Positions 8,396 through 16,207 are shown, numbered from the stretch's first letter. The stretch is 16,745 bases of DNA from JAJDNH01 sp964552395 (GCA_964552395.1 CAZKGM010000057.1:1-16745); one strand, 5' to 3'. The notes: generated by a model not told the origin, from the letters alone. Numbers and translations are program-made.

Positions 8396-9544
8396 ATGAG
8401 CGCCGGCGCCGGTCGGGGGCGACGGATTGCCCGTGCCTGCGCAGTTACCGCACTCATCGGCCTGGTGACCCTGGCTTGCCTCGGTCGGCATGACTTCAAT
8501 CCGACGGCCGCGTTCCGCATCGGCGACCGGTTGCCGCTGTCCCCACGGCTGAACCCCGACGACGTCGTCAGGTTCCCGGGCGAGCTCGGGTACGACGGCC
8601 AGTTCTACCTGGCGATCGCCCTCGACCCCCTGCTGTCCGATCCGGGAACAACGCTGGCTTTGGACGCACCGCGGTACCGCTACCGGCGCATCCTCTTTCC
8701 GCTCCTCGGGTGGGCGCTGGGGAGCGGGCGCCCGTGCTTCGTCCCGTGGGCGCTGCTGGCGGTCCTGCTGGCCTCGTTCGCCGGTCTCGCCCTAACCCTG
8801 GGCGAGCTCGCCCTACTGCGGCGGTGCCGGGGCCCCGGGGAGCTGCTGGCGCTGGCTCTGGTTGGCGCCTGGATCTGTCTGCTTCTCGGAACGGCGGGTC
8901 TTCTGAGCGCCTTCCTGCTCGCCCAGGCGCTCCTCGGCTACGAGATCGGTCAGGGGCGACGAACGTGGGCCGGCCTGGCGCTCGCCGCCCTCGCGCGTGA
9001 GACCTCGCTGCTGCTGATCCCGGCCTTCGTCTTCGCTGCCGCCCGCCGGTCCGGACGCCGCGCGGCGCTGGCGACCACCACCGCGGCGGCGCCCGCGCTG
9101 GCCTGGAACGTGTGGGTGCTCGTTCGAGTACCCGCCGGCGGCCTCGGGCTCGAGGGGAACTTCACGTGGCCCTTCGCCGGCCTGGCGCGAAAGCTCGCCA
9201 GCCTCCCCGCCGCCTGCACGAGCGCCAAAGGCAGCTTCGAGGCGCTGATGTTCATCTCGCTGCTGCTGGCGGCGGCCGGCGCCCTGTGGGCCGGGGCGTC
9301 GCGGCTGCGTGAGGCGCCGCACCTCGCGGGCGCCGCCGTCGTCCTGTGCGGCCTCCTGGTGTGCGCCGGCCCCAAGATCCTGGGCTACTACGTCGGCTAC
9401 TGCCGGGTCTTCCTCGACCTGTTCGTGGTCGCCGCCGTGCTGGCGCTGGCGGCACAGCGCTCGTGGAGCCTGAGGATCGCCCTCGGGCTCCAGGCCCTCG
9501 GCAGCGCGGCCTATGTCTTGCACGTTGTCACCGGGCTCGGATGA
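8396..9544 (+). CDS. Polytopic membrane protein with GYDGQFY motif, possible GT-C-like glycopolymer protein
   Basis: A 382-aa, very hydrophobic protein rich in Leu and Ala with roughly eight to ten possible membrane helices. A short N-terminal helix (about 13-29) is followed by a loop carrying GYDGQFYLAIALDP (65-78) and RYRYRRILFPLL (93-104). From memory, this GYDGQFY ... RY-RRIL-P pair characterises a family of membrane proteins linked to cell-surface glycopolymer formation and resembling GT-C glycosyltransferases, so a polyprenyl-linked sugar substrate is plausible but not shown. ARETSLLLIPAF (about 200-211) is a further family-like segment. It starts at ATG 8396, with only a weak purine stretch as Shine-Dalgarno. 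It follows lptD by 84 nt in the same direction, which would suit an envelope role. Enzymatic activity is uncertain. Confidence 0.7.
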   Translation: MSAGAGRGRRIARACAVTALIGLVTLACLGRHDFNPTAAFRIGDRLPLSPRLNPDDVVRFPGELGYDGQFYLAIALDPLLSDPGTTLALDAPRYRYRRILFPLLGWALGSGRPCFVPWALLAVLLASFAGLALTLGELALLRRCRGPGELLALALVGAWICLLLGTAGLLSAFLLAQALLGYEIGQGRRTWAGLALAALARETSLLLIPAFVFAAARRSGRRAALATTTAAAPALAWNVWVLVRVPAGGLGLEGNFTWPFAGLARKLASLPAACTSAKGSFEALMFISLLLAAAGALWAGASRLREAPHLAGAAVVLCGLLVCAGPKILGYYVGYCRVFLDLFVVAAVLALAAQRSWSLRIALGLQALGSAAYVLHVVTGLG

Positions 9545-9610
9545 GGATCCAAGTCTGCCTGGTTCACTGAACGTGCCCTGCAAGGTCTCATTCAGACGAG
9601 CCCTCCCCCC

Positions 9611-9656
9611 GTGTCATCCTGATGAGCAAGCGAAGCGAGCGAAGAAGGATCTGGGC
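9611..9656. repeat. Dispersed intergenic repeat of the TCATCCTGA...AGCGAAG...AGGATCT type
   Basis: TGTCATCCTGATGAGCAAG is followed by repeated AGCGAAGCGAGCGAAG and then AAGGATCTG. The ends (ATCCT / AGGAT) are inverted, so it can fold. Similar units with GAGCGAAGCGAAG cores occur in many copies between genes in several GC-rich bacteria (recalled, not searched). It lies in the 178-nt gap between the convergent membrane-protein and lipoprotein genes; nothing else in that gap is recognisable. Confidence 0.6.
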
Positions 9657-9722
9657 GGGCGGTGGGCATCGTAGATGTTGCAGTGGGAGCCCTGATGTTG
9701 GGTTAGCTGGTGGGCCCTTCTA

Positions 9723-10322
9723 CTACTGAAACACCTTGTCTTCCAGCAGCTTCTGCATGGTCCTGCCGGTGATGCTGCGGATGTACTCGGGCCAGGCCGC
9801 CAGCTGGCTTCCGGTGGTGGTGCCGTTCGCGTACCAGACGACGGTGTCGCCCGGCTCCGCGAGCAGGCTGACCGCGTACTTCTTCCACGGGTGCAGCGAC
9901 GGCCCGCCGATGGCGGCGGCAGCAATGGTGTTGTGGCCCGCGTACACCGACGTGATGATCGGCAGGTTCACCTCCCTCGTCCCGGAGGCAACCGGTTCGA
10001 TGATCAGGACGCCGTCGATCCCGGCATCCGCGAGCATCCGCGAGACCTGTTCGTCGGTGTAGTCGTTGCCCGGAAAAAAGACGCTCAGCGACTGCACGCA
10101 CTCGAAGCCCGGATGTGTGGCTGCGAGCCGAGTCAGCAGGCGCTGGCACATCCTCGCCTCCGCCGGCTGCTCCTGCTCGATCGACGCGAACCTCACGCTC
10201 ACCATGACCTTTCTGAAGGTCCGGTGCCGCACTTGTCTGTTCAGCACCGAGGTCATGGTCGTTGAGGCGCATCCGGCGACGAGCGCGGACAGCGCCAAGG
10301 CGGCCAGGCTCTTGAAGTACAT
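9723..10322 (-). CDS. Putative outer-membrane lipoprotein of unknown function
   Basis: A 199-aa protein beginning MYFKSLAALALSALVAGC. This is a lipoprotein signal with lipobox LVAGC (14-18), so the mature protein is predicted to be acylated at Cys18. Residue 19 is Ala rather than Asp, consistent with outer-membrane sorting by the E. coli rule. The mature part has mixed alpha/beta character: VMVSVRF, SRMLADAGIDGVLIIEPV, TVVWYANGTTTG and a C-terminal helix RSITGRTMQKLLEDK. It looks like small lipoproteins with a nucleotide-binding-like alternation, but I do not recognise a family. The frame is open far upstream through ygcG, but ATG 10320-10322 is chosen because it gives the signal peptide and has AGGGGG upstream. 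It is last of the five minus-strand genes, 59 nt after ygcG. Confidence 0.8.
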   Translation of the reverse strand: MYFKSLAALALSALVAGCASTTMTSVLNRQVRHRTFRKVMVSVRFASIEQEQPAEARMCQRLLTRLAATHPGFECVQSLSVFFPGNDYTDEQVSRMLADAGIDGVLIIEPVASGTREVNLPIITSVYAGHNTIAAAAIGGPSLHPWKKYAVSLLAEPGDTVVWYANGTTTGSQLAAWPEYIRSITGRTMQKLLEDKVFQ

Positions 10323-10381
10323 CGTTCCGCCCCCTCTGCCCGATACGAATTCTATAACGGGACGCGGGCAGACCATCGCGC

Positions 10382-11338
10382 CTACCAACTTCCCGAAGCT
10401 CCCCCGCCGCCCGAGGACCCGCCCCCGCCGGAAAAACTGGAGCTTGAACCTCCGGAGCTCCACGATCCTCCGGAACTGCCCGACGAGATCGAGAACCCGC
10501 CGATGGAGGCGTTGCCTTTGGTGCGAAGGCCCTTTGCCGCCTTCTTGTACCAACCGGATCTCCTCAGCATCAGCTTGGCCACGGGGAACATGACCAGATA
10601 CGTTACGAGCAGATAGAACGCGCCCGAGGTGCCGACAACGATGATGGGGAACATGGCCCAAAAAGGAATGAGGAAGAAGTAGAGGAACCATCCCACGCCG
10701 GGCGTCAACACGCCAATCACCGTGAACAGGCCGATGATGCCGAAGATGAACGCTCCGAAGAGGATCCTCTCCATGATCGACAGGTCGGGCCCCTGGATGT
10801 GGGACACCGGTGAGCTTCTTTCCCCCTCGCCCGCGCTGCCTACGGAATCGGGCACTTTGCCGGTTTCCAGCACGGCCAGGATGGCGTTGACGCCCGCGTC
10901 GATGCCGTCGTTGAAATCGCCAGTCTTGAACCGCGGCGTCATCACGTTGCGAATGATCCTGCCGGTAATGGCATCGGGAAGCGTGCCCTCGAGACCATAG
11001 CCCACCTCGATGCGCATGCGCCGGTCGTTCGGCGCGACGATCACGAGAATGCCGTTGTCCTTGCCCTTTTGGCCGAGCTTCCACGCCTTGAAGACGGCTT
11101 CCGCGTATCCCTCGATGCTCTCGCCTTCGAGCGATGGCACGGTGAGCACCACGATCTGGTTCGTCGTCTTCTCTTCATGGGCCTTGAGGCGTTCGGTCAG
11201 TGAACGGCGCGTCGCCTCGCTCAGGATCTCCGCGTTGTCGTTCACGCGGCCCGTGAGGTAGGGAATGTCCGTGCCCACGGCCTGAGCCGCAACCAGGAGC
11301 ATGCATGCTGCAACGGCTGAGCGCAGGGCCGTTCTCAT
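10382..11338 (-). CDS. YgcG-type TPM-domain membrane protein
   Basis: A 318-aa protein of the YgcG family (TPM domain, also called TLP18.3/Psb32/MOLO-1; plant members have phosphatase activity or help photosystem II repair). Seen: a signal peptide (1-23) and a TPM domain at about 25-160 with GRVNDNAEILS (30-40), TNQIVVLTVPSLEG (59-72), GILVIVAPNDRRMRIEVGYG (96-115) and GRIIRNVMTPRFKTGDFNDGI (126-146). Two or three membrane helices follow (about 190-255), then a Ser/Gly-rich tail (280-318) ending GGGGASGSW, a family hallmark. Its ATG overlaps the stop of the preceding TPM gene by 4 nt (ATGA). Such proteins are often encoded beside LemA; no lemA is seen in this window. The cellular role is not established. 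Confidence 0.9.
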   Translation of the reverse strand: MRTALRSAVAACMLLVAAQAVGTDIPYLTGRVNDNAEILSEATRRSLTERLKAHEEKTTNQIVVLTVPSLEGESIEGYAEAVFKAWKLGQKGKDNGILVIVAPNDRRMRIEVGYGLEGTLPDAITGRIIRNVMTPRFKTGDFNDGIDAGVNAILAVLETGKVPDSVGSAGEGERSSPVSHIQGPDLSIMERILFGAFIFGIIGLFTVIGVLTPGVGWFLYFFLIPFWAMFPIIVVGTSGAFYLLVTYLVMFPVAKLMLRRSGWYKKAAKGLRTKGNASIGGFSISSGSSGGSWSSGGSSSSFSGGGGSSGGGGASGSW

Positions 11339-11985
11339 GAGCCTTCCTCCTCGACAATCGTGTCCGGGAGCTCATCCTCTCGGGGGGCGCCGGCCGCTGC
11401 TGTGCCCAGCGCATCCTCGAGTCCGGCCAGCCCGTCCCCCAGAGCGCGGACCACCTGGCCTGCGGCAAGGGCCGATTTCATTCGCCCGACGATCGCCTGC
11501 GACGCGTCCCTGCTCAGGCGTTTTTCCAGGCCCCTGTCCGGCAGCAGGACGACCTGCCGCTCGAACATGCTGACGAGCAGCAACACGCCCGTCCGGCTGC
11601 GAGTAGCGAAGAGCTCACGCTCGAGAAAGAGGGACTGTGCATACTGGCGCACCTCCACCTCGGCTCGGTGCGGGTCGAGAAAGAAGCGGGCGAACGACGG
11701 CCGGGCGATGCAGACAAGCGCACAGAGCGCGCCCGCCCCCAGCGTCGCAACGACAACGAGCAAGGTGGCAAGGCCCTGCGTCCAGACCGGGCGGAGCAGA
11801 GCGACCAAGGCCGCTGCCGGGCCCGCGAAAGCGGCTCCCAGGGCAAAGGCCTTCCAGGGCAGCTCGGCAAAGTTGTCGCTGCGCCCGATGACCGCGAGCA
11901 CGACCTGGGCTCCGGTCCGCTTCTCCGCATCGGCGATGCGTTGGTCCAGCTGCGTTCGTTCCTGATCGCTCAAGAATGGTGTCAT
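11335..11985 (-). CDS. TPM-domain membrane protein (COG3762-like), partner of YgcG
   Basis: A 216-aa protein. N-terminal LSDQERTQLDQRIADAEKRT (5-24) and GAQVVLAVIGRSDNF (25-39) match the first half of a TPM domain. Two membrane helices (about 46-64 and 73-95) are inserted next. The second half resumes with RTGVLLLVSMFERQVVLLPD (131-150) and a helix-rich C-terminus (GLEKRLSRDASQAIVGRMKS, 152-171). This interrupted layout is that of the YgcG-associated membrane proteins in COG3762 (family knowledge, not searched). The start has GAGGGG just upstream of the ATG (11983-11985). It is translationally coupled to ygcG by a 4-nt overlap, so the two probably form a membrane complex. The function is unknown. 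Confidence 0.85.
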   Translation of the reverse strand: MTPFLSDQERTQLDQRIADAEKRTGAQVVLAVIGRSDNFAELPWKAFALGAAFAGPAAALVALLRPVWTQGLATLLVVVATLGAGALCALVCIARPSFARFFLDPHRAEVEVRQYAQSLFLERELFATRSRTGVLLLVSMFERQVVLLPDRGLEKRLSRDASQAIVGRMKSALAAGQVVRALGDGLAGLEDALGTAAAGAPREDELPDTIVEEEGS

Positions 11986-12028
11986 GGCCCCTCACTCGCA
12001 TGCATTCCTGCGGCGCCCGCGCTTCGCC

Positions 12029-12241
12029 TCATTCAGCCAACCGCCTGATCGTGCCATCCATCTTCTTCCTGACGAGCACTTCCCGCGGCCAGACGCCGTC
12101 CGCGGGCCCGACAATGCTGTCCTCCTGTCCCATCTCGATCATGCGCGCGGCGCGATTGTAACCCGTGCGCAGGAGTCTGCGCCGCAAGAAGGGCGTAGAC
12201 GCCTGGCCGTTCAGCTGGACCCGGAACGCCGGACCTGACAA
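12029..12241 (-). CDS. Stand-alone FtsK gamma-type winged-helix domain, possibly a gene fragment
   Basis: Seventy residues that read like the C-terminal gamma domain of FtsK/SpoIIIE. NGQASTPFLRRRL (11-23) is followed by GYNRAARMIE (27-36), IVGPADG (43-49) and PREVLV (52-57). In FtsK this winged helix binds the octameric polarity sequence (KOPS) and contacts XerD. The motor and linker domains are absent: only five codons separate the domain from the TAG stop of the upstream TerB-HIRAN gene, in the same frame. The only in-frame start is TTG (12239-12241) without a visible Shine-Dalgarno. It could be a small DNA-binding protein, a translationally coupled product, or a relic of an ftsK-like gene. 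Domain identity is strong; being a functional gene is uncertain. Confidence 0.65.
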   Translation of the reverse strand: MSGPAFRVQLNGQASTPFLRRRLLRTGYNRAARMIEMGQEDSIVGPADGVWPREVLVRKKMDGTIRRLAE

Positions 12242-12256
12242 CCGGCGACGGGGGCG

Positions 12257-13168
12257 CTACGGCAACAGGAGCAGCAGGAGGAGCAGTGCAGCGATGATGG
12301 CAAACCCAATGGCCCAGGGTTTGAGAGCGGTCTTGCCCTTTTGCCCCGGGTGCCGGCTCACCTTCGACACGCGTGCCCTATCGCTTCGCGGCGCAGCCGC
12401 GAAGCGGGCAACCACTGCGGCTCGTGACGCGCCCGGTACCGATGCGTCATGCCGGTAGACGTCGACCACTACCACCGGAATGGGAGTTCGCCCGCCCGAC
12501 AGCACCTTCTTGATTGAGGCGGAGTACGGGTGCACCCGGTCGAGATAGGGTGCCAGGGTCCGCGCGTCCTCTTCCGGCACCATTCCGATCTCCTGGTCGT
12601 CCCCTATCCGGATCCTCACGGCGTTGCCGCTGAAGGCGTTCTCCTGGTCGCGGATGAGCCTCACCTCGACGCCCGGGCGGGCGTATCTGGATATCACCGC
12701 CGGCCGTCCCTCGTATCGAACGCCGGCCACCATGAAGTCCCAGTGGTCAACACGGCGGTTTCCTTCTCTCTTTTCGAGGGCTCGTGCTCGCTCCTCTTCC
12801 CTCCCGGTTCCGGCCCTTCCCTTCTCTTTCTCCTCGACCTGGCGCCGGCTCGCGTGGGCGATGCCCTGGAGCTCAGGGGGCAGGACCTTCTCGATCGCGA
12901 GGAAGAGCTCCCGGCGCTCGTCCGGATCTACCCTCCCGTCAGCGATGATCTTCTCGACGGTACGCCGCAGGTAGTCCTTCGCTGGGAGCTCCAGATCCTC
13001 GTTCTCTTGCAGCCAGGCCGAGAGCTCGGCTACCTCCTGATCGTCGATCCTGCCGTCCTCTGTGACGGTCATACACAGGTTCATGAGGTCCACAACGGCC
13101 GGCACCTCTCTCCGGCGCTTGGTGATGGACCGGCGCGGCTCCTTCTTCCCGGGCTCCTCTGGAGTCAT
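12257..13168 (-). CDS. TerB-like / HIRAN domain tail-anchored membrane protein
   Basis: A 303-aa protein with three recognisable parts. Residues about 25-97 form a helical acidic segment with TEDGRIDDQEV (36-46) and ADGRVDPDERREL (76-88), like tellurite-resistance TerB-type repeats. After a charged linker (about 105-138), residues about 141-241 match a HIRAN domain: DFMVAGVRYEGR (144-155), NAFSGNAVRI (177-186), IGMVPEEDARTLAPYL (194-209) and PIPVVVVDVYR (229-239). HIRAN domains bind DNA ends in HLTF and occur in bacterial replication and defence proteins. After a basic linker, a single leucine-rich helix closes the protein (284-303), giving a tail-anchored topology with TerB and HIRAN inside. 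GGGAGGG lies 7 nt before the ATG. It is the first gene of the minus-strand cluster. Function unknown. Confidence 0.8.
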   Translation of the reverse strand: MTPEEPGKKEPRRSITKRRREVPAVVDLMNLCMTVTEDGRIDDQEVAELSAWLQENEDLELPAKDYLRRTVEKIIADGRVDPDERRELFLAIEKVLPPELQGIAHASRRQVEEKEKGRAGTGREEERARALEKREGNRRVDHWDFMVAGVRYEGRPAVISRYARPGVEVRLIRDQENAFSGNAVRIRIGDDQEIGMVPEEDARTLAPYLDRVHPYSASIKKVLSGGRTPIPVVVVDVYRHDASVPGASRAAVVARFAAAPRSDRARVSKVSRHPGQKGKTALKPWAIGFAIIAALLLLLLLLP

Positions 13169-13313
13169 GGTGAACCCTCCCCCAGGCCACCGCGTCTACG
13201 AGTATGGTCTCTCCGAGAGTTCTCTGCCCCTCCATCATACAGGCCCGGGCGCAACTGCTCGCTCCTGCCCTGCGCGAAGCCTCCTCCGGTGCCCGGCAGG
13301 GAGTATCGAAGAA

Positions 13314-13372
13314 ACGCCTGTCGGCGGCGCTAGCCACCGACCAGGCAGCGTCAGGTGGCCAGCGACAGGCGT
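13314..13372. repeat. Large imperfect hairpin H1
   Basis: The left arm has ACGCCTGTCG (13314-13323), five unpaired bases, and GCTAGCCACC (13329-13338). The right arm is GGTGGCCAGCGACAGGCGT (13354-13372). Outer 10 bp are perfect and the inner 10 bp have one mismatch. The apical loop is 15 nt. Confidence 0.75.
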
Positions 13373-13443
13373 CGTAGCTGGCGGCTCATCAGGCCTGCGA
13401 CACGCCGGCGCTTCCTACGTTGGACGCCTGGGGTATCTTCTCT

Positions 13444-13509
13444 GCGGCTCCGGCGGTCGCGAAGCCACAAGAGGGGTTCGCCGTCATCGCGGCGACCGCC
13501 GGAGGCCGC
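13444..13509. repeat. Large imperfect hairpin H2
   Basis: GCGGCTCCGGCGGTCGC (13444-13460) pairs with GCGACCGCCGGAGGCCGC (13492-13509), a 17-bp stem with a single bulged base and a 31-nt apical region. Confidence 0.8.
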
Positions 13510-13620
13510 TCGAGCCGCCTCACTCAATCGTGGGGCAGATGCTCTGATCGCCAAGGGCCGTGGGAACCTACCCTGCCCTGGGAACCCGGCGCCCGGCCGT
13601 CTGCTCTGCAGACGCCCGTC

Positions 13621-13690
13621 GTCACCTGCCCGAAGCGGGCAATGAACCTCGCCTCCGAGGTGTCTTCGCGGCCCGCTCCGGGCAGGCAAC
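13621..13690. repeat. Large imperfect hairpin H3, with nested small hairpins
   Basis: Arms 13621-13640 and 13671-13690 pair at 17 of 20 positions around a 30-nt apical region. The apical part has its own stem ACCTCG/CGAGGT (13646-13651 / 13656-13661). Each arm can also fold alone (TGCCCG-AAG-CGGGCA at 13627-13641; GCCCG-CTC-CGGGC at 13671-13683), so alternative folds are possible. Confidence 0.75.
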
Positions 13691-13739
13691 GAGGCACCTC
13701 CAGCTGTGGCCACACGGGCCAACGACCTTCCCGTGCATT

Positions 13740-13808
13740 GCCAAGCTCGAGGTTTCCTCCCAGAGCGCCGCTATGGACAAGGGTCTCCAGGAAACCTCGA
13801 AGCATGGC
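13740..13808. repeat. Large imperfect hairpin H4
   Basis: GCCAAGCTCGAGGTTTCCT (13740-13758) pairs with AGGAAACCTCGAAGCATGGC (13789-13808). There are 12 contiguous base pairs next to a 30-nt apical region, then one bulge and one mismatch in the outer stem. Confidence 0.8.
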
Positions 13809-13871
13809 ACGTGCCACCGGACGCACCTCTGTGCGGGGCGCTCTTCTTCCGCGTTCTTCCTTCTCTCATAT

Positions 13872-13913
13872 AGATATTCTCTGGCCTGCGTCAGCGCAGC
13901 CCAGAGAATATCT
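13872..13913 (-). terminator. Very stable hairpin immediately 3' of tRNA-Ser(UGA)
   Basis: A perfect 13-bp stem AGATATTCTCTGG (13872-13884) / CCAGAGAATATCT (13901-13913) is followed by a C-C mismatch and a further 5 bp (CTGCG/CGCAG) closed by TCAG. On the minus strand it begins at the last base of the encoded CCA. There is no T-tract behind it, so it may act as a terminator of the intrinsic-without-tail kind or as a 3' processing/stability element. Confidence 0.6.
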
Positions 13914-14000
13914 GGCGGAGGGAGTGGGATTCGAACCCACGGAGGCGTGAACCTCAGCGGTTTTCAAGACCGCCGCCTTCGACCACTCGGCCATCCCTCC
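13913..14000 (-). tRNA. tRNA-Ser (anticodon UGA)
   Basis: An 88-nt class II tRNA. The acceptor GGAGGGA pairs with TCCCTCC, followed by discriminator G and an encoded CCA (complement of 13913-13915). The anticodon stem GCGGT/ACCGC encloses CTTGAAA with anticodon TGA, decoding UCA (and other UCN by wobble). A long variable arm (GAGG/CCTC) and a T arm GTGGG-TTCGAAT-CCCAC are present. It is divergent from the second tRNA-Ser, 55 nt away. Confidence 0.95.
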
Positions 14001-14010
14001 GGGAGGGGTT

Positions 14011-14041
14011 ACTTTACAGCCATACCGCCGCCGCATACAAT
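14011..14041 (-). promoter_or_regulatory. Possible promoter of tRNA-Ser(UGA), overlapping the opposite promoter
   Basis: On the minus strand, TTGTAT (complement of 14035-14040) and TAAAGT (complement of 14011-14016) are separated by 18 nt. TAAAGT lies 10 nt before the tRNA 5' end. The match to consensus is modest. These boxes are largely the complement of the opposite promoter's -10 and -35 boxes. Confidence 0.4.
14013..14041 (+). promoter_or_regulatory. sigma70-like promoter of tRNA-Ser(GCU)
   Basis: TTTACA (14013-14018), a 17-nt spacer, then TACAAT (14036-14041). Each box has five of six consensus bases. The tRNA begins 14 nt after the -10, leaving a very short leader. gltX may be read through from it. 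Confidence 0.8.
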
Positions 14042-14055
14042 ACCCGTCCCGGCGC

Positions 14056-14147
<92 letters not shown>

Positions 14148-14202
14148 GTACATGCCACGGACCACCGCCGGAAACCGCGCAGCCGACAGCCAGGGGGTAA
14201 GC

Positions 14203-15654
<1,452 letters not shown>

Positions 15655-15683
15655 GGCCTTCGCATTCGGGCCTCTCAGCGGCT

Positions 15684-15699
15684 CCCACACCCGGGTGGG
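15684..15699. terminator. Weak hairpin between convergent gltX and tadA
   Basis: CCCAC (15684-15688) / GTGGG (15695-15699) with a 6-nt loop lies within the 67-nt gap between the two stop codons. It has no T-tract. It could end both transcripts, but the stem is short. Confidence 0.3.
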
Positions 15700-15721
15700 C
15701 GCCAACGTCAGCCAAACCGCC

Positions 15722-16207
15722 TCACCTCCGCTCTGCTCCGCGCCGGCCGGCGAAGAAGGCCCTCAGCATGGTGCTGCTGTCGTCGGCGGCGAGGCCGCCG
15801 CGGTGGGCCAGCGGCGGACCCAGGCGCGGGTCCTCGGCGAGGTCGAGCACCGTGCCGCAGGCGCCCATCGCCGGGTCGGCGGCGCCCCACACCACGAGGT
15901 CGACGCGCGCCTGCCGGCAGGCCGCGACGCACATCGGGCACGGCTCCAGCGTGACGTACAGGGTGCACTCCTCGAGGCGCCAGTCGCCTCCGGCGCGTGC
16001 GGCCTCCCGCAACGCCAGGATCTCGGCGTGCCCCGCAGGGTCGTGTGCGTGCTGACGCTGGTTGCCGGCGCGGGCCACGATCTCGCCGCCGCGCACGACC
16101 ACGGCCCCCACCGGGACCTCGCCGCGCTCGGCCGCCTCCCGAGCCTCCTCGAGCGCCACCGCCATGAAGGCGCGGTCGGCATCGTCGAACACCCACTCCG
16201 GCAGCAT
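15722..16207 (-). CDS. tadA: tRNA-specific adenosine deaminase TadA
   Basis: A zinc-dependent deaminase that converts A34 to inosine in the wobble position of tRNA-Arg(ACG). Seen, numbered from ATG 16205-16207: PVGAVVVRGGEIVARAGNQ (32-50), HAE (60-62, with Zn ligand His60 and proton-shuttling Glu62), and LEPCPMC (87-93, with Cys90 and Cys93 as Zn ligands). It ends RAFFAGRRGAERR. At 161 aa the length is normal. The frame is open to an ATG at 16273, which would add 22 unusual residues. The internal ATG is preferred because family members begin near DADRAFM, although neither start has a clear Shine-Dalgarno. It lies 89 nt downstream of the ArgR-like ORF in the same direction. Confidence 0.92.
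   Translation of the reverse strand: MLPEWVFDDADRAFMAVALEEAREAAERGEVPVGAVVVRGGEIVARAGNQRQHAHDPAGHAEILALREAARAGGDWRLEECTLYVTLEPCPMCVAACRQARVDLVVWGAADPAMGACGTVLDLAEDPRLGPPLAHRGGLAADDSSTMLRAFFAGRRGAERR

Larger units (their letters stand above)
13169..13871. other. Gene-less, hairpin-rich intergenic region
   Basis: About 700 nt with no ORF that resembles a protein; the open frames here are GC-rich shadows. It contains a series of large imperfect inverted repeats (listed separately) plus small perfect hairpins. One is CGTCTGC/GCAGACG at 13598-13614. Another is a bulged pairing of 13368-13377 with 13415-13428. The part at 13169-13260 is the leader of the TerB-HIRAN gene and has a TATGAT-like box on the minus strand (complement of 13234-13239) without a good -35. 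I recognise no RNase P, tmRNA or SRP core motif. Confidence 0.6.

Noticed and set aside
7165..8493. Plus-strand ORF of 442 codons inside lptD
   Set aside because: It is the +1 frame shadow of LptD, rich in Arg, Pro and Ala, without any motif.
10323..11084. Upstream extension of the lipoprotein frame into ygcG (453 codons in total)
   Set aside because: The extension overlaps ygcG in another frame, and the internal ATG at 10322 gives a proper lipoprotein signal with a Shine-Dalgarno.
13314..13808. CRISPR array or integron attC series
   Set aside because: The hairpin arms differ in sequence, so there is no direct-repeat/spacer pattern. One GTTGGAC at 13419 fits the attC core consensus, but no matching partner core or cassette ORF was found.
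13420..13950. Plus-strand ORF of 176 codons ending GVGFEPTEA
   Set aside because: The ending is the well-known false translation of a tRNA T-arm (tRNA-Ser on the other strand). The rest has no domain character.
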